NCBI GenBank assembly: GCA_002402085.1
Contig: NVVB01000016.1
Location: forward strand, 1 to 12,910
DNA length: 12,910 nucleotides
DNA from: Gammaproteobacteria bacterium
GTDB lineage: Bacteria > Pseudomonadota > Gammaproteobacteria > Pseudomonadales > UBA3067
Direction: 5' to 3'
Position numbers and translations under genes: made by a program. Positions 1-6,167 of the stretch are shown one piece after another (within the stretch, counting starts at the first letter, position 1; every line of letters starts with the position of its first letter). The notes below the pieces were generated by a model. It was not told the DNA's origin and did not search any database. It saw only the letters and a program-made list of their open reading frames with translations.

Positions 1-990
1 ATCGTAGTGGACCATGCCAAGAAAAAAACTTTTTTTATTGATTTGGGTTTCGCTGACTCGCCTCGCAACGAAAACCCAATGCAGTCCCTTCTCAATCAAC
101 CCCAGGACAATACTGCACCCGAGCTGCCATTATTTAAGCTTACTCAAGATTTTCGTTTGGACTCCAGTGCGACACACTACCAACGCCAATATCAGCGCAT
201 TATTGATTACATTTACGCAGGCGATTGCTACCAAGTTAATTTTGCTCAGCGACTCAGCAGTGTATTCACGGGCCACTTATGGAACGCCTATAAAGCCTTA
301 AGATCGGCCAGCCCAGCGCCTTACTCAGCATTCATGGTGCTTCCAGATACCACGCTACTAAGCCACTCCCCCGAGAGCTTCTTGTCCGTAGAGGATCAAC
401 AGGTCATTACCTGTCCAATTAAAGGCACGCGACGACGCTCGAGCGATCCAGCCGAAGACCAACGACTTCAAACAGAATTACGTGAAAGCGCTAAGGACCA
501 AGCTGAGAATTTGATGATTGTCGACTTAATGCGCAATGACCTAGGCAGGCATTGCAGAACGGGTTCGGTTGCCGTGAATAAGCTTTTTGAACTCAAATCT
601 TTCTCCAATGTGCATCACCTTGTCTCCAGCATTCAAGGCCAACTTAAACCCAATAGCCACCCGCTCGATTTACTTAAAGATTCCTTTCCGGGTGGGTCGA
701 TTACCGGTGCGCCTAAGCGTCGTGCCATGGAGATCATTGATGAACTTGAACCGTATCAACGCGGCCCTTACTGCGGGTCTTTAGGCTATATCAGTTTCGA
801 CGGACGGATGAATACCAGCATTGCTATACGCACGCTCTATAGCGAAGAGGGAAACTTGTACTGCTGGGGAGGGGGTGGGATTGTTGCAGACTCGAATTGC
901 AGTGATGAATACTGTGAGTCTCAGGATAAGATCAACAATTTAATTCAAACGCTAAATAATCTACAACAGCTTTCAGAGCCAAAGAAATAG
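1..990 (+). CDS. pabB: Aminodeoxychorismate synthase component I (PabB), 5'-truncated by window edge
   Basis: PabB converts chorismate plus ammonia (delivered by the PabA glutaminase) to 4-amino-4-deoxychorismate, the precursor of p-aminobenzoate and folate, in the cytosol. The frame is open to base 1 (Ile-Val before the GTG at 7), and the visible part starts deep in the usual N-terminal domain, so the real start lies outside the window. The chorismate-binding domain is complete. Numbering from the GTG at 7, it shows CYQVNFAQRL (74-83), PIKGTRRR (137-144), DQAENLMIVDLMRNDLGR (164-181), FPGGSITGAPKRRAME (227-242) and the GGGGIVADS end motif (288-296). Lys139 in PIKGT is the lysine that separates PabB from anthranilate synthase TrpE, which has PIAGT. 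The gene converges on thrH, with a hairpin between them. Assignment is very secure; only the N-terminus is unseen. Confidence 0.96.
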   Translation: MVVDHAKKKTFFIDLGFADSPRNENPMQSLLNQPQDNTAPELPLFKLTQDFRLDSSATHYQRQYQRIIDYIYAGDCYQVNFAQRLSSVFTGHLWNAYKALRSASPAPYSAFMVLPDTTLLSHSPESFLSVEDQQVITCPIKGTRRRSSDPAEDQRLQTELRESAKDQAENLMIVDLMRNDLGRHCRTGSVAVNKLFELKSFSNVHHLVSSIQGQLKPNSHPLDLLKDSFPGGSITGAPKRRAMEIIDELEPYQRGPYCGSLGYISFDGRMNTSIAIRTLYSEEGNLYCWGGGGIVADSNCSDEYCESQDKINNLIQTLNNLQQLSEPKK

Positions 991-1030
991 ACTAAAACAA
1001 TAACAACATATTAAACAACAACTTAAACAA

Positions 1031-1066
1031 CAAAGCTAATCTAGACAGTGAAGTAGATTAGCTTTG
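1031..1066. terminator. Hairpin between convergent pabB and thrH, probable shared terminator
   Basis: A perfect 13-bp inverted repeat (arms 1031-1043 and 1054-1066, 10-nt loop) sits 40 nt after the pabB stop and 11 nt after the thrH stop on the other strand. Neither side has a clean run of T. The minus-strand exit is T-rich but interrupted (TTGTTTAAGTTG), so it looks somewhat better as the thrH terminator. Position and perfect pairing suggest a bidirectional terminator. Confidence 0.65.
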
Positions 1067-1077
1067 CCTTAGACGCC

Positions 1078-1704
1078 CTAGTTACGCGATAAAGTAATGT
1101 CTCGATTGCTAACGCGCTCAATTTCTTGCTTTAGCTCTTCATAGGTAGTCTTAGAGGGGTATTGAGGGAATTCATCAATCACATTTTGAGGTGCCTTGAA
1201 CAAAATTCCTGCATCCGCTTCGGACAACATGGTGGTGTCATTATAAGAATCACCTGCTGCAATAACGCGATAATTTAACTGATGGAAAGCAATTACCGAC
1301 TGTCTTTTCGGATCCTTTTGACGAAGCTTATAATCCACTATTTTACCCGCGGCATTCACTTCTAGCTTGTGGCAAAAGAGTGTTGGCCAGCCTAATTGGC
1401 GCATTAGCGGCTGAGCAAATTCATAGAAAGTATCCGACAAAATCACTACTTGGAATTGCTCGCGCAAGCTATCAACAAATTCACGCGCCCCTTCCATTGG
1501 CCCCATGTCTCCGATCACGTCTTGAATATCGGCAATGCCTAAGTTGTGCTCATCCAAAATAGAGAGACGCTGCTTCATAAGCACGTCGTAATCTGGGATG
1601 TCTCGAGTGGTCGCTTTCAACGCCTCGATGCCCGTTTTTTCAGCAAAATTGATCCATATCTCAGGAACCAACACCCCTTCCAAATCCAAACATACAATTT
1701 CCAC
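1078..1704 (-). CDS. thrH: Phosphoserine phosphatase / homoserine phosphotransferase ThrH
   Basis: ThrH is a HAD-superfamily enzyme. The Pseudomonas form dephosphorylates phosphoserine and can transfer the phosphate to homoserine, linking serine and threonine synthesis. From the GTG at 1704 the protein is 208 aa, the usual family length. HAD motif I is D7-L-E9-G-V (nucleophile Asp7, with Glu9 where most phosphatases have Asp). Motif II includes Ser90 in VILSDTFYEF, the basic segment RQKDPKRQ is at 128-135, and motif IV GDSYNDTTML has Asp152 and Asp156. The frame reaches back to 1752, but homologues begin at M-E-I-x-C-L-D-L-E, matching the GTG, and a strong RBS lies just before it. The gene is divergent from cysH and converges on pabB. 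Sequence agreement with Pseudomonas ThrH, from memory, is very high. Confidence 0.95.
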   Translation of the reverse strand: MEIVCLDLEGVLVPEIWINFAEKTGIEALKATTRDIPDYDVLMKQRLSILDEHNLGIADIQDVIGDMGPMEGAREFVDSLREQFQVVILSDTFYEFAQPLMRQLGWPTLFCHKLEVNAAGKIVDYKLRQKDPKRQSVIAFHQLNYRVIAAGDSYNDTTMLSEADAGILFKAPQNVIDEFPQYPSKTTYEELKQEIERVSNRDITLSRN

Positions 1705-1710
1705 AGACAA

Positions 1711-1717
1711 CTCCTCT
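1711..1717 (-). promoter_or_regulatory. Ribosome binding site fixing the GTG start of thrH
   Basis: The minus strand reads AGAGGAG, 6 nt before the GTG at 1704. No comparable site precedes the upstream in-frame start at 1752, so the shorter 208-aa product is favoured. Confidence 0.8.
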
Positions 1718-1779
1718 ATTTCAAAACGACCCACTGCCGTAGCGCCGCACACTATACCCTATATCATTGAAAAGGCGCA

Positions 1780-1798
1780 GCCTGCTCCAAGGGCAGGC
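1780..1798 (-). promoter_or_regulatory. Small GC-rich stem-loop in the presumed thrH leader
   Basis: A 6-bp GCCTGC/GCAGGC stem with a 7-nt loop lies between the 10-bp repeats and the thrH start. On the minus strand it is followed by TGCGCCTTTT. It could be a weak attenuator or leader structure, or chance; no leader peptide or known riboswitch motif was recognised. Confidence 0.2.
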
Positions 1799-1810
1799 GG
1801 TAACACCAAA

Positions 1811-1850
1811 TCCACCCCAATCCACCCCAATCCACCCCAATCCACCCCAA
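1811..1850 (-). repeat. Four exact 10-bp tandem repeats; minus strand fits a G-quadruplex pattern
   Basis: The unit TCCACCCCAA occurs four times without mismatch. On the minus strand, which is the thrH coding strand, this gives four GGGG runs (1845-1848, 1835-1838, 1825-1828, 1815-1818) separated by identical 6-nt loops TGGATT. This matches the general G4 pattern, although the loops are at the long end. The array lies about 105 nt upstream of the thrH start. The 10-bp period is close to one helical turn. Confidence 0.9.
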
Positions 1851-2300
1851 TACTCGTACCCAATCAATATAGATTCTAATTGAAACAATATTACAGTCAG
1901 CATCAATCGGCGCAATTCAGGCGATCACCTAGCACGGCCTTGATAAGCTTATAAATGAGGTCGCTACCTCACGCCCCACCTTAACGCTTACGCGAAACTG
2001 TAAATTTACCCCGAACAACAGCACCTTGCAACGCCGCTTGAAAACCCGATAGCACTGAACACCTCCTTATCACTACCAATCTCAAAGCCAAGGTCCTAGC
2101 GCGTTATGTCCAGCTCTTTAGTCAAATTCAAAACTTATAACCAGTCGATATAGGATTAGATCAAGCCAGTGTTTTTCTGTATATCCACAATCTGATAGAC
2201 TAGGCCCGCTGAGAGTTCCCACATGGCCAATGTGCCTAATTGAGGCCTCGAAGTATTGACCGGAATCACTACTAGTTGAGACCAGTCACCCCAAACCGAA

Positions 2301-2345
2301 TTATAAAACAGCTATTTATATCAAATAGTTAAGTAATATTAATTG
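2301..2345 (+). promoter_or_regulatory. AT-rich putative cysH promoter/activator region
   Basis: The segment is strongly AT-rich, holds the 6-bp inverted repeat CTATTT/AAATAG (2312-2317, 2323-2328) and a -10-like TAATAT (2334-2339), and lacks a good -35 box. That is what a promoter needing an activator looks like. In related bacteria cysH is activated by CysB, which binds AT-rich DNA. A CysB site here is inference only. Confidence 0.25.
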
Positions 2346-2358
2346 ACCTTTTAACGTT

Positions 2359-2365
2359 GAGAGGG
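2359..2365 (+). promoter_or_regulatory. Ribosome binding site of cysH
   Basis: GAGAGGG lies 6 nt before the ATG at 2372. The in-frame TTG at 2357 overlaps this site and so cannot be the start it serves. Confidence 0.8.
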
Positions 2366-2371
2366 TACGTG

Positions 2372-3103
2372 ATGAGCTTTACCGACCAAGAAATACAGCA
2401 GTGGGCCGATGATTACCAAGATAAGTCGCCACAAGAAGTCTTAGAACTGGCTTTCGAAATTATTAATGAAGACATCGCCATCTCCTTTAGTGGTGCGGAA
2501 GATGTCGTTCTTGTCGATATGGCCAGCAAGTTAGGCAAAGACGTGGGGGTGTTCACCCTTGACACAGGCCGCCTTCACCCAGAAACCTACCGTTTACTGG
2601 ATCAAGTGCGTGAAAAATACGACGTCGAAATTGAGGCTATGTACCCCAACGCAGACCAAGTAGAGAAACTAATTAAAGAAAAAGGCTACTTTAGCTTCTA
2701 CCAAGACGACCATAAAGAGTGCTGTTCAATTCGTAAAATTGGCCCCTTGCGTCGTAAGCTTGGCAACCTAAATTCATGGGTTACCGGACAACGCAAAGAT
2801 CAAAGCCCTGGCACGCGTACTGAAGTACCGGTCATTCAAATTGACAAAGCCTTTTCTGGCGAAGGTCGTCAATTAATTAAATTCAACCCGTTGGCCAACT
2901 GGTCCTCTCAGCAAGTATGGAGCTACATTCGTAGCAATGACGTGCCTTTTAACGCACTGCATGAGAAAGGCTTTACAAGCATCGGTTGTGAGCCTTGCAC
3001 ACGCCCAGTGCTTCCTGGCCAGCATGAAAGAGAAGGCCGCTGGTGGTGGGAAGAAGCCACTGCAAAAGAGTGCGGATTACACTCCGTTGCCAACGCCAAG
3101 TAA
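2372..3103 (+). CDS. cysH: Assimilatory adenylyl-sulfate (APS) reductase, 4Fe-4S type
   Basis: The enzyme reduces adenosine 5'-phosphosulfate to sulfite with thiol electrons from thioredoxin, in cytosolic sulfate assimilation. The protein is 243 aa. It has the PP-loop-like [10 protein letters not shown] (38-47), the [11 protein letters not shown] segment (63-73), paired cysteines Cys117-Cys118 in KECCSIRK, Cys206-x-x-Cys209 in GCEPC, and the catalytic Cys234 in the C-terminal KECGLH. The CC plus CxxC set ligates a 4Fe-4S cluster and marks the APS-using branch; PAPS reductases such as the E. coli enzyme lack these four cysteines. The ATG at 2372 is chosen because GAGAGGG stands 6 nt upstream. 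Divergent from thrH; a CxxC protein gene follows after 36 nt and is probably co-transcribed. Confidence 0.95.
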   Translation: MSFTDQEIQQWADDYQDKSPQEVLELAFEIINEDIAISFSGAEDVVLVDMASKLGKDVGVFTLDTGRLHPETYRLLDQVREKYDVEIEAMYPNADQVEKLIKEKGYFSFYQDDHKECCSIRKIGPLRRKLGNLNSWVTGQRKDQSPGTRTEVPVIQIDKAFSGEGRQLIKFNPLANWSSQQVWSYIRSNDVPFNALHEKGFTSIGCEPCTRPVLPGQHEREGRWWWEEATAKECGLHSVANAK

Positions 3104-3139
3104 TTTCACCCATTCACTTAAGAGCCGTTTAGTCACGCA

Positions 3140-3475
3140 ATGAAAATCACTTTTGTAAAAAAGATAAAGGCAGACGGTTCTGCCTGTAAAAAATGCGCTG
3201 AAATATCGCAACGACTGGAAGACTCAGGCCAAATCAATCAAATTGATGAAGTACTGATTGCCGACGAGAGCAACCCGCTTAGTCCTGGCATGGTACTGGC
3301 AGACAGACTGAAAGTTGAACGTGCGCCTTTTTTCGTGGTGAACCATGACGACGGCAAAGAAGACGTTTATACCGTCTACTTTAAGTTTGTCAAAGAAGTA
3401 CTCAACCAAAAAACTGAAGCTGTTGACGAAAACAAGGAAATCCTAGATCAGAACTCTGATCTAGATTTTTTATAA
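3140..3475 (+). CDS. Small CxxC thioredoxin-fold-like protein encoded next to cysH
   Basis: A 111-aa soluble protein with no signal peptide or membrane segment. The pattern is that of a thioredoxin/glutaredoxin fold: an N-terminal strand (ITFVKK), a CKKC motif at 16-19 after it, a helix (CAEISQRLEDSG), a strand (EVLIAD), and the segment VERAPFFVV with Pro63 where the cis-proline usually sits. After about residue 92 the tail is acidic and probably disordered. The RBS is weak (TAAGAG, about 15 nt upstream), perhaps relying on coupling to cysH. Since APS reductase needs a dithiol reductant, a redox role with CysH is plausible, but this rests on position and motif only. From memory, a short hypothetical gene also lies near cysH in Pseudomonas; I cannot confirm homology. 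The last codons form a terminator hairpin. Confidence 0.8.
   Translation: MKITFVKKIKADGSACKKCAEISQRLEDSGQINQIDEVLIADESNPLSPGMVLADRLKVERAPFFVVNHDDGKEDVYTVYFKFVKEVLNQKTEAVDENKEILDQNSDLDFL
3443..3471 (+). terminator. Intrinsic terminator inside the 3' end of the CxxC gene
   Basis: A perfect 9-bp stem, CTAGATCAG/CTGATCTAG (3443-3451 and 3456-3464), with a 4-nt loop is followed by A and six T (3466-3471). This is the clearest rho-independent terminator in the window. It lies entirely within the coding sequence; the stop codon is 3473-3475. It would end the cysH transcript. Confidence 0.85.
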
Positions 3476-3499
3476 TCCTCAAGATATTACAGCTTTTGC

Positions 3500-3534
3500 T
3501 GTTGGAAGCGTCCCGATATGGCGCGTTTCCAACA
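3500..3534 (+). terminator. Second stem-loop after the cysH transcript, possible back-up terminator
   Basis: An 8-bp TGTTGGAA/TTCCAACA stem is extended by 3 bp (GCG/CGC) past a 2-nt bulge, with an 11-nt loop. No T tract follows, so it may be a back-up, an mRNA 3'-end structure, or chance. A small ACAGC-TTTT-GCTGT hairpin (3489-3502) overlaps its left arm. Confidence 0.35.
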
Positions 3535-3729
3535 ACTTAAAATACCTAACACCTCCACACCAACCTATTGGCTTTCCCCTCCAACAGATAGATATGTACT
3601 TTAGCGAGCGCTATACTCCACACGCCCATATTCGGCCTATCTATTGTTAACCCAACACGCGTTCACAACTAGCCGTTATCACACCCCAGAATTCATGATT
3701 CACACTCCTTAATCGAAGGCACTTACGTA

Positions 3730-4638
3730 ATGCAGTTGTTAAAAGACCTACAGGAAATTTACTCCAACGACCGTTGGGGCGCACGACTTGGCATAGAAAT
3801 CAGTGACATCAGCCCAGAAAGCATCCGCCTGCACCTACCGTTTCAACAACAAAACATGAACCTAGGTGGACGCATGCACGGCGGCGTATTGGCCTCGGTA
3901 TTGGTCGACGCAGCAAAATTACTCGCTCAATCTCAGTGTTTAAACAACGCCCCGCTCAACTGGCGCGTAATCGATTATCAAATCAATTACCTTCGCGCCG
4001 GCGGCCCAGAAGCATTAGAAGCGACCGCTACAGTGACACGCAGAACAAGGGAATTTTTATTTTGCCGCTGTGAAATTCATACGCTACAAGACAGCAGCCC
4101 ACTAGCGGTCGCCGACGTATTGATTCGGATTTACGACCCAGCATCAATCCCCCCAACAACTCGCCATCAACAACAGCCTTATCAAGGGGAGCTTCTCACT
4201 GATCAATCGATTGCGGAAAACGCACCCAACAAGAATATGGTTGATATGTTCAATCAAATGATGAGCCAGCTATACCCCGGATCAACCGTGTATTACATGG
4301 AAGATGGCCATGCCGAAATGATCCAAGATGACTTCCCGGATCAATACGACTTTCAGGACAATATCTCTGCGGGACAACTACTGTTGTTCTTTGACAACGT
4401 ATCCGGTTGCTCTGGCGGCTCACTTGCCGATGGAATGGGCATTGCCGTTACGCTCACAATACAAGCCACATTTTGTGAATCCGCGCGCAATGAAAAACTT
4501 ATTGGCATTAGTAAAGTCTATCAACGCGAAGACGGGCTAACCCATAACGATGTAAAAATCATTGGCGCAGAGTCAAAGCAATTGAAAATGTTTGGCACCA
4601 TGACTCACCTTGCAAGACCGTTTAAAAAATCAAGCTAG
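3730..4638 (+). CDS. Double-hotdog thioesterase-like protein of unknown substrate
   Basis: 302 aa, cytosolic, with two hotdog-type halves. The N-terminal half (about 1-137) has the PaaI-like motif NLGGRMHGGVLASVLVDAAK (44-63), where a His-Gly-Gly turn precedes the central helix, followed by strands such as WRVIDYQINYLRAG and FLFCRCEIHT. The C-terminal half (about 165-296) repeats the layout (QDNISAGQLLLFFDNVSGCSGG, AVTLTIQATFC, KLIGISKVYQRED, MFGTMTHLARP) but lacks the HGG motif and may be a degenerate second domain. Such proteins usually hydrolyse or bind acyl-CoA; a single chain with two domains makes the dimer that single-domain enzymes form from two subunits. A GAAGG site lies 10 nt before the ATG. 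The gene seems to stand alone: 254 nt after the cysH unit, with a TATACT -10-like box at 3612, and closed by a strong hairpin. Confidence 0.82.
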   Translation: MQLLKDLQEIYSNDRWGARLGIEISDISPESIRLHLPFQQQNMNLGGRMHGGVLASVLVDAAKLLAQSQCLNNAPLNWRVIDYQINYLRAGGPEALEATATVTRRTREFLFCRCEIHTLQDSSPLAVADVLIRIYDPASIPPTTRHQQQPYQGELLTDQSIAENAPNKNMVDMFNQMMSQLYPGSTVYYMEDGHAEMIQDDFPDQYDFQDNISAGQLLLFFDNVSGCSGGSLADGMGIAVTLTIQATFCESARNEKLIGISKVYQREDGLTHNDVKIIGAESKQLKMFGTMTHLARPFKKSS

Positions 4639-4666
4639 CGCTTGGAATTACATAGCGCAAACACAA

Positions 4667-4702
4667 AAGCGCACGTAGCTGCCCCTATAGCTACGTGCGC
4701 TT
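4667..4702. terminator. Strong hairpin between convergent hotdog and OmpW-like genes, bidirectional terminator
   Basis: A perfect 14-bp inverted repeat (4667-4680 and 4689-4702) with an 8-nt loop. The core AGCGCACGTAGCT is GC-rich. The minus-strand exit reads TTGTGTTTGCG and the plus-strand exit TCCAAAAACC, so the T tract is poor on both sides, though the stem is very stable. It lies 28 nt after the hotdog stop and about 115 nt after the OmpW-like stop. Confidence 0.75.
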
Positions 4703-4816
4703 CCAAAAACCATCGTTAACGTATTGGCTAATCTTAATGAGTGCCTCTCTTTATTACGATCCTTTGCATCCTCCACACACATTCGCTGCCCTGCGACCTC
4801 CTTCTTAACAACCCTC

Positions 4817-5677
4817 CTAATAAGCCCACTTAACCCCTGCTTGATACACCACCCCACCCAACTTCATTTCAATGGCAACTTTCGGAATAGTAGTAACGGG
4901 TAGACCGTCACCTGAAACCTTCAAGTTAGTAAAACTAACCACTGTATCCATTTGCACGGCTTTAGCGTCAAATACAAAAGACCAATGCTCAGTCAGATGG
5001 TAATCAAACCCTACCAGAAAAAAATACCCAAGATCTGAATCGATGGTTAACTTTGAATCGCTAAAATCAACCATACTGAGTGATTTCAAGTCCACGTCCA
5101 TGACTTTAAAAAACAAAATCCCTGCCCCGATATAAGGATGCAGCCTTGGTGTTACTTGAAACTTATAGTTTGCATTAATAATCGCGCCCATTGCTTTAAT
5201 CCTACCAATTTCACCTCGCACTGCAGGGACCGCCATCGTCTCTGGCAAAAAAGGTAGTAGTTCAGCAGGAATTAAGTCACCAAACTCTTTCAAGGCCACG
5301 TCACCACCAGGATAAGACACATCGATTTTTAATGGGTCAGGCGGTGCAAGAACCGTTTCGAAGGACAGTCTTTTTGCTACTTGATAACCGATCAATAATG
5401 CCGGGGTAACGAACTTTGATTCGGACAAATCCGTAGTGCCCGATACTGCGCCTTCCGTACTCAAAGACATGTGTTCTAAAGAAAATAAATTATTAATAAA
5501 CGCATAGCTGCCGGATACATTCCCTCCCGTAGCAGAAGATGGGTCGGCCAACAGCGCGGTGGGAGCAATATAAAAGTGGTTGGCGCGCTGCAATGCATAA
5601 ACAGCAGAACTAGAAATTGCGCTTGAAATAACTGTTAGTACTAAAACCCATTTAAACAAACCTAGTTTACCTGTCAT
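4817..5677 (-). CDS. OmpW-family-like outer-membrane beta-barrel protein
   Basis: 286 aa from the ATG at 5677. Residues 1-28 form a signal peptide: a Lys near the start, a hydrophobic core (LFKWVLVLTVISSAISS), then a V-Y-A cleavage site. The mature part alternates hydrophobic and polar residues as beta strands do and carries the OmpW-like HPYIGAG (180-186), a GFDYHLTEHWSFVFDAK strand pair, and a final VVYQAGVKWAY ending in aromatic Tyr, the usual C-terminal barrel-assembly signal. It is clearly longer than the usual OmpW of about 210 aa; extra sequence around 60-155 probably forms long loops. OmpW proteins are eight-stranded barrels thought to pass small hydrophobic compounds; the substrate here is unknown. 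The frame extends to a TTG at 5719, but AGAGGG 10 nt before the ATG and the signal peptide favour 5677. Confidence 0.8.
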   Translation of the reverse strand: MTGKLGLFKWVLVLTVISSAISSSAVYALQRANHFYIAPTALLADPSSATGGNVSGSYAFINNLFSLEHMSLSTEGAVSGTTDLSESKFVTPALLIGYQVAKRLSFETVLAPPDPLKIDVSYPGGDVALKEFGDLIPAELLPFLPETMAVPAVRGEIGRIKAMGAIINANYKFQVTPRLHPYIGAGILFFKVMDVDLKSLSMVDFSDSKLTIDSDLGYFFLVGFDYHLTEHWSFVFDAKAVQMDTVVSFTNLKVSGDGLPVTTIPKVAIEMKLGGVVYQAGVKWAY

Positions 5678-6167
5678 TCCAAGAACACCCTCTTTTAATT
5701 CGGTACCAAGCGATTCCAAAAAACCGTTTGGTTAGTAATACGGATAGCCATTTAAATCAGTGAACAAATGTTAATCTATTGACAAAAATGCGCACTAGTT
5801 AGCAGATAAACTGCCACTATTTTAGACCGAGAGGTGGGTCACATTTTTTTATACTTTTAAGGAGAAAAGAACGGTTTTTTAATGCTAAAGAGGACTCGTA
5901 TTTAACGATGATGTCGTGACGTCAACAAAGTAACCACTGTTGATATACTAGGAAAGACAGATAATTGACCGGATATTATTGGATGACTTTTACGTCTTAT
6001 GTCCTTATCCCATAAGAGACTTACCGATATCAATAGTATGAGTCTAAACCATCCTTAGAATGGACATCTTACTCGCGTCACTGCAGCCAAATCCTACGTA
6101 AGATCGAATAATTTAAATTTAGACACAACGAAAGACGCACACACTAAAACCATCGCTTCTATCAATG
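5678..6167. other. Intergenic region between the dioxygenase and OmpW-like genes
   Basis: 490 nt, AT-rich, with no gene I can support. It holds the possible OmpW-like promoter and a 7-bp inverted repeat, TCTTATG/CATAAGA (5995-6001 and 6011-6017, 9-nt loop), with no T tract on either side. A 6-bp TCAACA/TGTTGA repeat lies around 5922-5943. No clear terminator for the dioxygenase gene was found, so whether the transcript reads into the OmpW-like gene is open. Confidence 0.6.
5735..5764 (-). promoter_or_regulatory. Possible promoter of the OmpW-like gene
   Basis: On the minus strand TTCACT (-35-like, 5764-5759) and TATTAC (-10-like, 5740-5735) are 18 nt apart. This would give a leader of about 50 nt before the ATG at 5677. 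Each box matches consensus at four of six positions, so this is only a candidate. Confidence 0.2.

Larger units (their letters stand above)
1705..2371. other. Divergent intergenic region between thrH and cysH
   Basis: This roughly 670-nt stretch has no gene I can support. It holds the thrH RBS, a small stem-loop (1780-1798), the 10-bp repeat array (1811-1850), a 6-bp hairpin TGAGGT-CGCT-ACCTCA (1956-1971) that is followed by TTTAT on the minus strand, and an AT-rich segment (2301-2345) before cysH. A 64-codon minus-strand frame crosses the repeats, but it has no RBS and its repeated Trp-Gly-Gly pattern simply follows from the DNA repeat. No tRNA or riboswitch was recognised. Confidence 0.7.

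Noticed and set aside
1..990. Anthranilate synthase component TrpE as an alternative for the first gene
   Set aside because: The PIKGT lysine and the CYQVNFAQRL motif mark PabB; TrpE has alanine at that position.
1721..1915. 64-codon minus-strand frame across the 10-bp repeats
   Set aside because: No ribosome binding site, no familiar motif, and the Gly/Trp-rich repeat simply follows from the DNA repeat.
4648..4857. 69-codon minus-strand frame overlapping the end of the OmpW-like gene
   Set aside because: It runs through the strong 4667-4702 hairpin, overlaps a better supported gene and shows no motif.
5779..5784. Consensus TTGACA on the plus strand
   Set aside because: No acceptable -10 at 16-18 nt and no plus-strand gene downstream for several kilobases.
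5859..5904. AAGGAG followed by a short plus-strand ORF
   Set aside because: Spacing to the ATG is 16 nt and the frame is only seven codons.
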